DNA of 64,000 bases from Oceanobacter kriegii DSM 6294 (lineage in GTDB: Bacteria > Pseudomonadota > Gammaproteobacteria > Pseudomonadales > Oceanobacteraceae), in contig NZ_KE383931.1 in the NCBI RefSeq assembly GCF_000422845.1, positions 360,126 to 424,125 on the forward strand, written 5' to 3'. Positions 35,101 through 45,122 of this stretch are shown here, one piece after another. The position numbers and the translations under genes are program-made. The notes beneath the pieces were generated by a model, which saw nothing but the letters and a program-made list of their open reading frames with translations, was not told where the DNA came from and made no database searches. How positions within the stretch are numbered: the stretch's first letter is position 1; every line of letters starts with the position of its first letter.

Positions 35101-35539
35101 CAGCCAGATGCAAACCGGCTTGTACTACCAGCTAACCGGCGATGGCGAGAAAATCCTCACTGACGCCACCACCCTCAACGGCTACACCTACATCACCTCG
35201 TACCTGCCGCCCGATGGCACCAGCAGCAGTTGCGAAACCGACCTTGGCACCACCGACCTTTACATCCTGCAACTGGTGTACAGCGTCAACGACGACGGCG
35301 ACCAGGAAGCTAGCCTGCAAGTCGATACCATCGACACCAACGCACCGGGCATTGCCGGTTTGTCGGCACCACTGTACGTCGACAGTGACAGCAGCAGCTC
35401 CGATGCCATAGAGAGCGACAGTGATGACGACAGCGTCAGCAGCTGCGACAACTCAGCCATTCTGGCGGTCGGCACCGTCACGGTGAAAACCGACAACTGC
35501 CAGAACACCATCAGCCGCAGCTACTGGCAGGAGTACTGA
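32195..35539 (+). CDS. pilY1: Type IV pilus tip adhesin PilY1
   Basis: This large secreted pilus-associated protein of 1114 aa primes pilus assembly and mediates adhesion or surface sensing. A signal peptide ends near LAAPACLADD. An N-terminal VWA-like domain has the MIDAS FDTSGSM (Asp53, Ser55, Ser57). Residues about 228-286 are an extreme Asn/Gly/Ser linker inside that region. The C-terminal PilY1 beta-propeller has two Ca-binding EF-hand-like loops: DSNNDDIVDSDEE near 691, and DADNDGDADILY near 829 followed by LGGRIWRFDL. GMRRGGKNYYALNVAD is a family signature. ATG 32195 is four codons into an open frame that begins with TTG. It is followed by fimT two bases after the stop. Confidence 0.92.
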   Translation: MITRNKSVTVYKSAASHLLALLLAAPACLADDTEIYVSNSDTDTPPNVVFLFDTSGSMATSVYEDGQSVGSRLDVVRDAAIDVLNNVSGINIALARFNTDSEGGRLSTPMLSIDDDGIKDLLGNVLDNYSASGGTPLTESLYEIAQFYRGGSMTYGSTDADDTDQCMVSSSTDSAFNHGSGMGQYASLEPAVPTTSDGYVVTRGDYVVSPSRQVFSSNGYRYQRVAGWNNGNNSGNNGGGNNGSNNGSNNGNGGWNNGGNNGNGNGNGNNNDSSDDNSDNSSDTSSCEEYLNLDDTHDGSGDYVSPITASCQKNHIVVFTDGEPNGDKGADSQIRTWLSTLASADFPVDEDFSETCGSNGADGDCAEELPYFLYNTDNSEELDDDQPIYVHTIGGFIGDEYEERLAAMAEYGGGISGSGDDTEALTEALNKVFATITATSGTFAAPAAAVSAFNSLEHLDELYYSVFKPSETAAWRGNIKRYRLGSDGTIYDANGDAAIDEDSGYFADDATSYWTESEDAPDGSDVTLGGAARRMDDASARNVLTNFASNNLTASGNRITSDNTDLYDLDAFSDLSDDDKADFLLWLSGIDPDSADGGARREMEDPLHSQPLMLTYGTRTNASSGESEPDVTLFVGTNSGYFHAIDTAEDDPAERFAFIPTDLFDSALSYFNDDTSKAYGLDGKLSSYHVDSNNDDIVDSDEEALLFIGMRRGGKNYYALNVADRDNPKLAWEIVGGSGDFEEMGQSWSELTPVTVMWKGSQQTVLFFGGGYDEAEDDNNQRTEHSMGNAVYMVDYQTGELLWKASNTGANLNLTEMTSAIVADIVPVDADNDGDADILYTADLGGRIWRFDLAQDSSDSNSASSFASGGVIADVGEDDTETNITRFYTTPDVSYQNSGSFVAEDGVVYTAGRYQIVIGSGYRAHPLDTTTVDNIYVINDFDTDAAPESYTTVERADLAEVGSLSSATASQMQTGLYYQLTGDGEKILTDATTLNGYTYITSYLPPDGTSSSCETDLGTTDLYILQLVYSVNDDGDQEASLQVDTIDTNAPGIAGLSAPLYVDSDSSSSDAIESDSDDDSVSSCDNSAILAVGTVTVKTDNCQNTISRSYWQEY
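32876..33050 (+). repeat. Asn/Gly-coding low-complexity tract in pilY1
   Basis: Imperfect GGTAATAAC-type repeats encode NNGNNSGNNGG and similar strings, then an Asp/Ser-rich end (NNNDSSDDNSD). The tract is prone to slippage and probably varies in length between strains. Confidence 0.8.
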
Positions 35540-35541
35540 AC

Positions 35542-36036
35542 ATGCTGTTAATCAACACCTCGCAGACACCGCCTTGCACACAGCGAACCCTCCGAGGATT
35601 CACCCTGATCGAGCTAATGGTCATCATCGCCATATTGGGCATTCTGATGGCCGTTGGTACGCCATCGCTTCACACCTGGCTGACCAACAAGCAATCCGAA
35701 GCCATGCTTAGCCAGTTGTTGAATGACCTCAGCTTTGCCCGCAGCCATGCCATCTCCAACAGCACGGATGTGGTGATTGAACCAGGCAGCAGCTGGGAAG
35801 ACGGCTGGACCGTGCGGGAAGATTCTTCGTCCATCGACCTGCGTGTGGCAACACCACCGGAAGACGCCACCATCAGCGCCAGTTTTACCGGCGCACTGGG
35901 GTTTGACGCCTACGGCCTTGCCAGCAACACCGGCGCTTTAACCTTGCAGCTGGCGGGTTGTACTGGCAGCCGGGTGTATCAGGTTAATCTCAGTGTTTCC
36001 GGGCAAACCACCGTCACCACGAGCGACTGCCCATGA
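35542..36036 (+). CDS. fimT: Minor pilin FimT/FimU-like (GspH family)
   Basis: This 164-aa type IV pseudopilin has a leader ending in LRG and mature N-terminus FTLIELMVIIAILGIL (cleavage Gly19/Phe20, Glu24 at +5). The GspH/FimT body follows: MLSQLLNDLSFARSHAISNSTDVVIEPG. Two Cys near the C-terminus (LAGCTGS and TSDCP) probably form the usual disulphide. ATG 35542 lies two bases after the pilY1 stop, and the TGA overlaps the pilV ATG (ATGA). Confidence 0.88.
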   Translation: MLLINTSQTPPCTQRTLRGFTLIELMVIIAILGILMAVGTPSLHTWLTNKQSEAMLSQLLNDLSFARSHAISNSTDVVIEPGSSWEDGWTVREDSSSIDLRVATPPEDATISASFTGALGFDAYGLASNTGALTLQLAGCTGSRVYQVNLSVSGQTTVTTSDCP

Positions 36037-36665
36037 CTGTTCGCCACCGTTTGCCGCATGAAAATTACCGTCGCCGGTTAGCCGGCTTCAGCCTCATCGA
36101 ACTGATGGTCACCATGGCCATCACCACCATCGGACTGGTTGGTCTGGCTTTCACACTCTTGGAATCCGATCGCTTTTCGCAGGAAAACACCTACCAGTCG
36201 TTAGCCATGAACATGGTCGATGACCTTGGCCATCGCATTCGACTAAATGCCCAGGCCTACGCCGACTACGACACAGCTGGAGCGGCCGCCAGCTGTACCA
36301 GTCAGCCAAGCCAATGTGCGGCATGGCACAACGGCAGCAGCCAGCAAGCCGCCGCCAATTGCAGCACAAGCGAGCTGGCCGCCTACGACCTGTGGGACAT
36401 CGCCTGTGCCGGAACCATCAACGACAGCAGTGCCGACTACACCTACAGCAGCAGCGCCGACTCACTGCCAAACCCGGAACTGATTGTCAGCGTTAACGAC
36501 AATCAGGGCTACAACGCCAGCTCCAGCGAGGTCAGGATTACCCTTTCGTGGGACGTCCGCACCGCGGGCCAGGACGACGAGGGCAACGCCGTTTATAGCC
36601 GCGACCAGGCCAGCCAATATCGCAGTAGCGTTTCAACGGAGTTCAGCCTGTGGCACAACGACTGA
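36033..36665 (+). CDS. pilV: Minor pilin PilV
   Basis: This 210-aa prepilin is cleaved at Gly18/Phe19, with mature start FSLIELMVTMAITTIGLVGLA and Glu at +5. The body has the PilV-like stretch NMVDDLGHRIRLNAQAY followed by a Cys- and Ser-rich region (AASCTSQPSQCAAWHNG, ANCSTSEL). It overlaps fimT by 4 bases and pilW by 16 bases, so the minor pilins are coupled in translation. Together with FimT, PilW, PilX and PilY1 it forms the priming tip complex. Confidence 0.87.
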   Translation: MTVRHRLPHENYRRRLAGFSLIELMVTMAITTIGLVGLAFTLLESDRFSQENTYQSLAMNMVDDLGHRIRLNAQAYADYDTAGAAASCTSQPSQCAAWHNGSSQQAAANCSTSELAAYDLWDIACAGTINDSSADYTYSSSADSLPNPELIVSVNDNQGYNASSSEVRITLSWDVRTAGQDDEGNAVYSRDQASQYRSSVSTEFSLWHND

Positions 36666-37477
36666 TACCCAAACGGTCTTTCAGACAACAGCGAGGACTG
36701 GGGCTGGTTGAATTGATGATTGCCGGCACCCTGTCGGTCATCATCGGCATGATCCTGTTTCAACTGATGATGGGGGCCAACCGCAGTGGCAACCGTATTG
36801 GCAGCATGTCGGAAGCACAGGAGAACGCCCGCTTCGCCATACACTGGCTGGCTGAGCACATCGCCGCTGGCGGCTACAACCCGTTCAGTGAAGTCGCACC
36901 CGACAGCATCGTGATGGCCGCCTGCAGCAACAACGCCACACCACCGGCCGCCAACGCTCATTGCTCCATTGATAACACCGACACTCCGGACCAGGTTGCT
37001 ATTGAACGGGTATCAGACAACGGCCTGACCTGCACCGGCGCCAGCCTGGCTGACCTTGGTGTTGCCGAAACCGACATGGTAGTGGATGTGTTTTGGGTCG
37101 AACGGGATTCCGGCAGCGGCGATGATGAATACGACGACCTGTTGCGGTGCGCCACCTACACATCCTCCGGCACCCTGCTGGATTCAGCGCAAACGCTCAC
37201 CAGCGGCATTGAAGACTTGCAGCTGCTCTACGCCACCGAAGACAGCCATGGCTTTGTTGCACTGGCAGATATCAGCGACGTCAGCGCAATTTCCGCCGTT
37301 CGGCTGGCCATCCTGGCCCGTGGCTACAGCGACGCTGCCCGCCTGACCGGCACCCGCAGCTACCTGCGACTGGACGCCGACCCGCTGCGCTTCAGCGACG
37401 GCGTGCCACGACTGATGTTTGAAGACACCGTGTATTTGATGAATAGCGAGAACGTGGTGGCGGATAACTCTGAGTAA
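36650..37477 (+). CDS. pilW: Minor pilin PilW
   Basis: This 275-aa prepilin is cleaved at Gly16/Leu17. The mature N-terminus is LGLVELMIAGTLSVIIG, with Glu21 at +5. The PilW signature GANRSGNRIGSMSEAQENARFAIHWLAEHI follows. The start is GTG 36650 with GGAG upstream, overlapping pilV by 16 bases. It is the last gene of the operon and is followed by a terminator. No pilE-type gene is next to it; the order pilX-(unknown)-pilY1-fimT-pilV-pilW differs from the Pseudomonas order. Confidence 0.88.
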   Translation: MAQRLIPKRSFRQQRGLGLVELMIAGTLSVIIGMILFQLMMGANRSGNRIGSMSEAQENARFAIHWLAEHIAAGGYNPFSEVAPDSIVMAACSNNATPPAANAHCSIDNTDTPDQVAIERVSDNGLTCTGASLADLGVAETDMVVDVFWVERDSGSGDDEYDDLLRCATYTSSGTLLDSAQTLTSGIEDLQLLYATEDSHGFVALADISDVSAISAVRLAILARGYSDAARLTGTRSYLRLDADPLRFSDGVPRLMFEDTVYLMNSENVVADNSE

Positions 37478-37511
37478 CAGGTCTTGTTGCATCGATTTCC
37501 AGCTACTCAAA

Positions 37512-37541
37512 GAAAGTGCCCACAGAACGTGGGCATTTTGC
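37512..37541. terminator. Bidirectional terminator after pilW
   Basis: Stem TGCCCAC (37517-37523), loop AGAAC, stem GTGGGCA (37529-37535), then TTTTG. AAAG on the other side makes it usable by the convergent subtilase gene, whose stop codon is at 37542. Confidence 0.8.
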
Positions 37542-38651
37542 TTACCATTGAACGTCTATAGCACGTCCCTTGTACCCTTGGGGATTAACAATGGTTGTTC
37601 CATCATAGTCATAGATAGTGTCGTAATAGCCAATTGAACGAATCGCGTTGTAAATTTGCTGAGGATTGCCAGATTTACATATGCTGCTATAGGCTTCACA
37701 AGCTGTCGCGAATACACCAGACATGATGGCTGTGGCGCCAGATGTTTCGCCAAAGCTCCGGGTTTCAACACCGTTTTGATCCAAGCCCCACAAACCTTCC
37801 CCTGGCATATACGCACTGATTTTTGGTTGATTGGCAGGAACCGACCGACTGTCTACGATAATCGGGTCACTGGCGTTTGGACGGGCCATATCTGACAAGA
37901 TGATATCCTGAGTGCCCACCACTTCCGACAGACTGTAATAGCGTGATGCACTGGTCACATTATCAAAATAGTTAAAATTGCTGGTTGCAGTGACAACGAA
38001 CACTTCCTCTAGCCTGGAGCCCGTTTCACCACTGGTATTTGTTGAAGGATCATTACCCGCAGAAACCACGATAATAACGCCTTTTCCATGCAGGTCTTTC
38101 AGCAGGTTTTCAACAGTTGTTCTGTTGGGCTCCTGATTAGGAAACATACCACTGTAATTCAGGATATCTCCTGGTTTTGCGATAGTTTTGAACTCTTCCA
38201 GAGCTTTTATGATTAGAGTAGTACTAAAAAAGGCGCTACTTCCGTTGCTCACTTTTGCCATTACAATATTGGCATTTTTTGCTACACCATACGTTTTTCC
38301 ACCTATGATAGTAGCCACCTTCGTACCGTGTCCACGGTAGTCCCTGCCGTAGTCAGGGTCATCCCTTGTAATGTGATACTGATATTCATCACCATCCGCA
38401 GGCGTCAGCGCTTCATTCATATCATATACCGTAGCTCTGCCACCGAACTCACTGGCAACCCGACTATTTCCGAGAGTCAAGCCAGTGTCCATAATGAACA
38501 CGGTTTGACCCCGTCCAGTTGCCGAGGTTGTATACTGTCCATCTATCCGACCATCCAGTCGGTCGAGAGCCCAGTTCCAATCTGTTTTCAAAGCGTGAGC
38601 AGCACTACTGCATGCAAGCATCGCAGTAATCAGAAGACATGATTTCTTCAT
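37542..38651 (-). CDS. Secreted S8 family serine protease (subtilase)
   Basis: This 369-aa exported protease begins with a signal peptide (MKKSCLLITAMLACSSAAHA). The catalytic triad is Asp55 in FIMDTGL, His108 in RGHGTKVA and Ser304 in GETSGATAIMSG, with oxyanion Asn200 in VVSAGND. The usual GTS before the nucleophile is ETS. There is no long propeptide: the catalytic Asp is only about 35 residues after the signal. ATG 38651 has AGGAAAT upstream; longer in-frame starts lie in AT-rich non-coding sequence. The gene and its upstream region are clearly richer in A+T than the neighbours, suggesting acquisition by transfer. The substrate is unknown. Confidence 0.88.
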   Translation of the reverse strand: MKKSCLLITAMLACSSAAHALKTDWNWALDRLDGRIDGQYTTSATGRGQTVFIMDTGLTLGNSRVASEFGGRATVYDMNEALTPADGDEYQYHITRDDPDYGRDYRGHGTKVATIIGGKTYGVAKNANIVMAKVSNGSSAFFSTTLIIKALEEFKTIAKPGDILNYSGMFPNQEPNRTTVENLLKDLHGKGVIIVVSAGNDPSTNTSGETGSRLEEVFVVTATSNFNYFDNVTSASRYYSLSEVVGTQDIILSDMARPNASDPIIVDSRSVPANQPKISAYMPGEGLWGLDQNGVETRSFGETSGATAIMSGVFATACEAYSSICKSGNPQQIYNAIRSIGYYDTIYDYDGTTIVNPQGYKGRAIDVQW

Positions 38652-38993
38652 TACATTTCCTATTGATAAGCAATTTATCGCCAACAAGTCAGAGATCAAA
38701 ACCCCTCTGAAATCATTATTAGCGGCCACCAATAATAAGGATTTAATAACCAATACGATGAGAACCGAGTCTCTACGACTGCGGCATTGACGCACAAACA
38801 AGTCTTTACAATACAAAGATAAAAATAAAACATCCGTTAAAAATTAATTCATAAAGCGACCACCATAAAATCAGTCCAAAAGATAAAGAAAACCACACAC
38901 CTAACTTCATCTCACCTGTAAAACAACATATGTTTATTTAACACCGTATTTCCGATATCGGACTCTGTATTTTCGGGCAGATATATCCAGCAT
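38652..38993. other. AT-rich upstream region of the subtilase gene, no gene seen
   Basis: About 340 bases with many A/T runs and no credible reading frame. It must contain the protease promoter. The drop in G+C begins here and continues through the protease gene. Confidence 0.5.
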
Positions 38994-39025
38994 AAAAAAG
39001 CCGGTACTGCTCTCGCAGCACCGGC
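38994..39025 (-). terminator. Terminator of the glutamate dehydrogenase gene
   Basis: Stem GCCGGTACTGC (39000-39010), loop TCTC, stem GCAGCACCGGC (39015-39025) with one mismatch. On the minus strand six T follow (38994-38999). It lies 32 bases after the gene end. Confidence 0.88.
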
Positions 39026-39056
39026 TTCGGGTTTACCACTTCAAGGGGTTTTCGCC

Positions 39057-42000
39057 TTATGCGTCTTCCTCTTTGGAAGCATCAGCCACAACCACGGCGG
39101 CTTTGCTGGCTTGCGCCAGGTCCAGCAGTTCGCGCAGGGCAACAGCTACCATGGCAAATTCGACGTTGTCTGCCGATTTCAGCTCACCCAGCATCGAGGT
39201 CCAGCGCTCGACCATGTGCTGCTGGTCGGTTTGCCAGCGGGCGACCGATTCAGCGGTATCTTCACCTTCGGTTTGCTGACCCAATACGCTGATGGTCAGT
39301 GCTCGTTGCTGCCAGTCGAGGTCGTCACGCAGGCTTTCACGAGCCAGTGCTTCCCAGTGGCTGTTGGTCGGCAGGGTGTTGATCTGTTGTCCCATCCAGC
39401 TCAGCGACAGTTGCTCTCCCACTTCGAAGTAGGCCGCAGACACTTCAGATACCGGACGGCCGGTTTCGGTTGCCGCTTCAATAATGCCCAGGGTCGAGTA
39501 CAGATTTACAGCACCGGCGGTGTAAGCCGCCAGTTGCTCCGGCACGCCTTGATCCAAACGAGCCTGATACGCTGACTGCCAACGCTCCAGCGCAGAACCG
39601 CGTAGGGCGTCGCCCAGGTTACCTGCAATCGCGGCAACCGCCGGACGGAAGCTGGCAACTTCGGCTTCAATGTCGATCGAGTAACGACGATTACGCAGGA
39701 ACCAGCGTGTAGCACGACGCACCAGACGCATCAGTTCCGACATCATGTCTTCCTGCAGTTCGGTCGGAATCTGGTAATCCAGCTCCGTCAGGCTCTGCCA
39801 CAGGCTATCCAGCTGGAAGATGTCGCGGGCGGCAACGTAACAGCGGGCAATGTCGGCCACGGTGGCACCAGTGGATTTATGCAACCGGTGCATAAAGGTG
39901 ATGCCCATGTAGTTAACCATGTCATTAGCCAACTGGGTGGCAATGATTTCACGACGCAGACGGTGGCCGCGCAGCTGCTCACCGAAGCGTTCGTCCAGCG
40001 CCTGTGGGAATGCTGTGGTAATGATTTCAGACACATAGCCGTCGTTGTAGATTTCGGCGGTGTTCAGCTGCTCTTTCAGGTCAGCCTTGGCATAGGAAAT
40101 CAGCACCGACAGTTCTGGTCGGGTCAGGCCCTTGCCATTGGCGCGACGCTCGGCCAGCAGCTCATCATCGGGCAGGAATTCCAGCGCCCGGTTGAGTTTG
40201 CCCTGGCCTTCGTAGGCCTTCATCAGGCGGGTGTACTCTTCCAAACGGCTGAGGCAGTCCTTGTAGGCCAGCGCGATGGCCTGGGTCTGACGGTAGTTAT
40301 TCTTCAGCACCAGTGACGATACGTCGTCGGTCAGGTCCATAAAGATCTTGTTACGCTGCTTGCGAGTGAGGTCGCCGTTGTCCATCACTTCGTTCAGCAT
40401 GACCTTGACGTTCACCTCGTGGTCGGAGCAGTCCACACCACCGGCGTTATCAATAAAGTCGGTGTAGCTGGCGCCACCGTTAAGGCCAAATTCAATCCGG
40501 CCCAGCTGGGTCATACCGAGGTTGCCGCCCTCGCCCACCACTTTGGCGCGCAGGTCTTTACCGTTCACCCGCAGACCGTCGTTGGCCTTGTCGCCCACTT
40601 GCGAATTGCGCTCGCTGGAGGATTTGACGTAGGTACCGATACCGCCGTTCCAGATCAGGTCGACCGGTGCTTTCAGGATCGCGCTGATCAGATCGTTCGG
40701 CGGCAGACGGTCGGCAGAAATACCGAACACCTGTTTCATTTCAATGGAAATCGGAATGCTCTTGGCGGAACGATCGAAGATGCCACCGCCTTTGGAGATC
40801 AACTCCTTGTTGTAATCGGCCCAGCTGGAACGTGGCAGGTCGAACAGGCGTTTGCGCTCTTCCCAGCTGGAAGCAGATACCGGCTTGGGATCAACAAAGA
40901 TGTGCATGTGGTTAAACGCTGCGACCAGGCAAATATGCTTCGACAGCAACATGCCATTGCCGAATACGTCACCCGCCATGTCGCCAATACCCACAACGCT
41001 GAAATCTTTTTCCTGCACGTTGTGGCCGCGCTCACGGAAGTGGCGCTGTACCGATACCCAGGCACCCTTGGCGGTAATGCCCATTTTCTTGTGGTCGTAA
41101 CCAATCGAGCCACCGGAGGCGAAGGCATCTCCGAGCCAGAAGCCACGGGATACGGCGATTTCGTTGGCGATGTCAGAGAAGGTTGCGGTGCCTTTGTCCG
41201 CCGCGACCACCAGATACGGGTCGTCGCCATCGTGACGCACCACGCGCTCTGGCGGATACGGCTGGCCTTCTACCAGGTTGTCGGTAACGTCCAGCAGCGA
41301 GCTGATGAAGGTTTTGTAGCAGGCAATGCCTTCAGCAATAAAGGCATCACGGCCACCGTCTTTCGGCAGCTGTTTGGCCACAAAACCGCCTTTGGCACCA
41401 ACCGGCACGATCACCGCGTTTTTCACCTGCTGGGCTTTTACCAGACCCAACACTTCGGTGCGGAAGTCATCCAGTCGGTCAGACCAACGCAAGCCACCAC
41501 GAGCAACCTTGCCGCCGCGCAGGTGCACACCTTCAACCCGTGGGGAGTACACGAAGATTTCAAACATCGGGCGAGGCAGCGGCATGTCGCTGATCAAGGC
41601 CGGATTAATCTTCAGCGAGATATACGACTTCACTTCGTCGTTTTCGTCCAGCTGGAAGAAGTTGGTCCGCAAGGTCGCTTTGATCAGTTCGATATAACGA
41701 CGAATGGTACGATCTTCGTTCAGCTGGCTAACGTCATCGAGGCTGTCGATGATGTTCTGTTCCAATTCTGCACAGGCCGCTTCACGCTGCTCGCTGTCGC
41801 CAACATCCAGCCCAAAACGGGTGTTGAACAACTGCACCAGCGAGGAGCTGATAGGAATGTAACGGCACAGGGTATCGGCAATGTAGTTTTCCGAAATACC
41901 AAAGCGAATCTGCTTCATGTAACGGGCGTAAGCACGCAGCAGGGAAATCTCTTTCCAGCCCAACTGGCCACCCAGTACCAGACGGTTAAAGCCGTCGTTC

Positions 42001-43904
42001 TCGGCCTGACCATTCCAGATGGCGCGGAAGGCATCCTGAAACAGCGCTTTCACTTCAGAAATGCTGATGCTGTCAGACAAGGTGTATTGCAGCAGGAAGT
42101 TGTGAATCCACACCACTTCACCGGTTTCGGTGATGATTTCGTACGGGTGTTCGCCCAGCACGCGCAGGCCGAGGTTTTCCAATACCGGAATCACATCCGA
42201 CAGCGGCAGGATGGAACCGCGGTGGAACAGCTTGAAGCGCAGGTGGTTGTTGTCTTCTTCCAACTCGCGGTAGAACACCATGCCGAGGTCGTCCGGCTTG
42301 CCTTGCAGCAGGTTTTCCATGTGCTGGATGTCGGCTACGGCAGTGCGGGCACCAAAGCTTTCACGGTATCCGGCCGGGAAAGCCGAACGGTAGTTATGGA
42401 ACTGGCGGTTACCGGTTTCTTCACCTACCTGTTCAATCAGGGCGTCGTGCAGGTCATCCGACCAGGAGCGCACCACACTCTGGATCTTGCGGGCCACCAG
42501 CGCTTCGTCGAAGCTGTTATCGCGGTCGCTGTCCAGGCGCAGGGTGTACTGGGCGCGGGCCAGCACCGACTCCGAGAAGTAGGTGGTGAATTCCACATCC
42601 AGCGGTTCAAACTCCACGCGCAGCACGCTTTCGATGCGTTGGCGCAGTTCGGTGTTGTAGATATCACGCGGTACATAGACCAGACAGCTGACGAACTTGC
42701 TGTAGGTATCGCGACGCAGGTAAACGCGGGTCTGACGGCGTTCCTGAATATTCAGAATGCTGATGGCGGTTTTGTGCAACTGCTCGACGTCAGACTGGAA
42801 CAGCTCATCACGCGGATACACTTCCAGAATACGGTTCAGTTCCTTGCCGCTGTGGCTGACCGGATCGAAGTTGGCCAGCGCCCGAACCGCTTCGAGCTTC
42901 TTGCGCACAATCGGAATGTTGTTCGGAGTTTCGGTGTAAACGATGGAGGTGTAGAGGCCCATAAAGCGCACACCACCAATCACTTCGCCCTTGTCGTTGT
43001 AGCGTTTTACCACCACGTAGTCCGGGTAGGCCGGACGATGAACCCGGCTACGCACGCCAGATTTCATAAAGCTCACCGGACTGTCGCCAGTGATAAAGTC
43101 GTGGATGTCTGCCGACAGGTCTTGCAGCTTCAGGCTGGAGCGTTCAGCCCGGTGGAAGCGGAATGTGCCTAGGTCTTGCGATTCATCACGCACTACCCAC
43201 TCTTCTTTGCCTTTCGTTTCGAAGTGGAATTCATCCGACGCCAGGAAGGTAAAGTGATTTTCGCTAAGCCAACGAATAAAGGCTTCGGCTTCTTTGCTTT
43301 GCTCGGCTTTGGACTGCTTCAGCTGGTTGGCCACTTCCGTTGCACGCTCAACGATCTTCGGGAAGTCCTCAACGCAGCAGGTCACTTCTTCCAACACCGA
43401 GTGCAGGGCATCGGTCAGACGCTGCAACACGTCCTTGTCGGAATGGTGGTCAAACTCGATATAAAGGATGGCTTCCGGCGTTTTGCTTTTGCCCGGCTTG
43501 GCCCAGTCGATGTTACTCTTGAGGTTGTGGTCCTTGTCGCGGCTGGCATGCAGTACACAGTACTGAATCGCATGCAGCGACATCTGACGGGCGTTCAGCT
43601 GCATCCGCACCGAGTCGACCAGGAATGGGACATCGTCGCACACCACCTCGACCACCGAGTGCATACTCTGCCAGCCGTGGTTTTCATGGTCCGGGTTGAA
43701 CACCCGAATCTTGGCCTCGCCGGGCTGACGATTCTGGACAAAATGCCAGGTAGACAAGGTCGCACCGTAAAGATCGGCAACCGGTCGTGCCAGCAGTTCG
43801 TCAACCGCTGCATTGGCGTAGTAAAGATCGGCAAATTTGCCCAGCGCTTTGGCCTGGGCTTCGGTGTTACGTTCAGAGATGATGTCGTGCAAGGCGGTGA
43901 GCAT
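39057..43904 (-). CDS. gdhB: NAD-specific glutamate dehydrogenase, large (180-kDa) type
   Basis: This giant NAD-dependent glutamate dehydrogenase (1615 aa) catalyses oxidative deamination of glutamate to 2-oxoglutarate. It is mainly catabolic. N-terminal regulatory regions of about 700 residues (ACT-like segments, starting HDIISERNTEAQAKALG) precede the catalytic domain. That domain contains GGLRWSDRLDDFRTEVLGL and KNAVIVPVGAKGGFV near 830-870, DMAGDVFGNGML near 980 and the dinucleotide region VVGEGGNLGMTQ near 1130. The helical C-terminal domain follows. The length agrees with the Pseudomonas and Streptomyces-type enzymes. It is monocistronic, divergent from the MoxR operon and ends in a strong terminator. 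The family is often allosterically controlled; that cannot be read here. Confidence 0.95.
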   Translation of the reverse strand: MLTALHDIISERNTEAQAKALGKFADLYYANAAVDELLARPVADLYGATLSTWHFVQNRQPGEAKIRVFNPDHENHGWQSMHSVVEVVCDDVPFLVDSVRMQLNARQMSLHAIQYCVLHASRDKDHNLKSNIDWAKPGKSKTPEAILYIEFDHHSDKDVLQRLTDALHSVLEEVTCCVEDFPKIVERATEVANQLKQSKAEQSKEAEAFIRWLSENHFTFLASDEFHFETKGKEEWVVRDESQDLGTFRFHRAERSSLKLQDLSADIHDFITGDSPVSFMKSGVRSRVHRPAYPDYVVVKRYNDKGEVIGGVRFMGLYTSIVYTETPNNIPIVRKKLEAVRALANFDPVSHSGKELNRILEVYPRDELFQSDVEQLHKTAISILNIQERRQTRVYLRRDTYSKFVSCLVYVPRDIYNTELRQRIESVLRVEFEPLDVEFTTYFSESVLARAQYTLRLDSDRDNSFDEALVARKIQSVVRSWSDDLHDALIEQVGEETGNRQFHNYRSAFPAGYRESFGARTAVADIQHMENLLQGKPDDLGMVFYRELEEDNNHLRFKLFHRGSILPLSDVIPVLENLGLRVLGEHPYEIITETGEVVWIHNFLLQYTLSDSISISEVKALFQDAFRAIWNGQAENDGFNRLVLGGQLGWKEISLLRAYARYMKQIRFGISENYIADTLCRYIPISSSLVQLFNTRFGLDVGDSEQREAACAELEQNIIDSLDDVSQLNEDRTIRRYIELIKATLRTNFFQLDENDEVKSYISLKINPALISDMPLPRPMFEIFVYSPRVEGVHLRGGKVARGGLRWSDRLDDFRTEVLGLVKAQQVKNAVIVPVGAKGGFVAKQLPKDGGRDAFIAEGIACYKTFISSLLDVTDNLVEGQPYPPERVVRHDGDDPYLVVAADKGTATFSDIANEIAVSRGFWLGDAFASGGSIGYDHKKMGITAKGAWVSVQRHFRERGHNVQEKDFSVVGIGDMAGDVFGNGMLLSKHICLVAAFNHMHIFVDPKPVSASSWEERKRLFDLPRSSWADYNKELISKGGGIFDRSAKSIPISIEMKQVFGISADRLPPNDLISAILKAPVDLIWNGGIGTYVKSSSERNSQVGDKANDGLRVNGKDLRAKVVGEGGNLGMTQLGRIEFGLNGGASYTDFIDNAGGVDCSDHEVNVKVMLNEVMDNGDLTRKQRNKIFMDLTDDVSSLVLKNNYRQTQAIALAYKDCLSRLEEYTRLMKAYEGQGKLNRALEFLPDDELLAERRANGKGLTRPELSVLISYAKADLKEQLNTAEIYNDGYVSEIITTAFPQALDERFGEQLRGHRLRREIIATQLANDMVNYMGITFMHRLHKSTGATVADIARCYVAARDIFQLDSLWQSLTELDYQIPTELQEDMMSELMRLVRRATRWFLRNRRYSIDIEAEVASFRPAVAAIAGNLGDALRGSALERWQSAYQARLDQGVPEQLAAYTAGAVNLYSTLGIIEAATETGRPVSEVSAAYFEVGEQLSLSWMGQQINTLPTNSHWEALARESLRDDLDWQQRALTISVLGQQTEGEDTAESVARWQTDQQHMVERWTSMLGELKSADNVEFAMVAVALRELLDLAQASKAAVVVADASKEEDA

Positions 43905-44133
43905 GCTGGAGACCCCGTAAAGTCCACGTTTTTATAAATTTTAAGACTAGCAGTGAATACGAATATTTCAGTGACCTTATCCATGTTAGCGGGTTCACTT
44001 CAGGATATGCTCCTGATAACGACTTGAACTTAGTGGATATGCCCCAATCTCACTGGCCGTTCTGGCCGAAATCCATTGTTGCGGATTTGGCCCATTCAGA
44101 GAGACTGATCAGACCGCATTACAGGAAATCGAC

Positions 44134-45093
<960 letters not shown>

Positions 45094-45122
45094 CCCTTTG
45101 ACTCGCGGAGAACAACACAGCC

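Noticed and set aside
40419-43172. A 917-codon open frame on the plus strand, antisense to the glutamate dehydrogenase gene
   Set aside because: It mirrors the codon bias of the real gene on the other strand, has no domain or ribosome site, and the minus-strand protein is a complete known enzyme.
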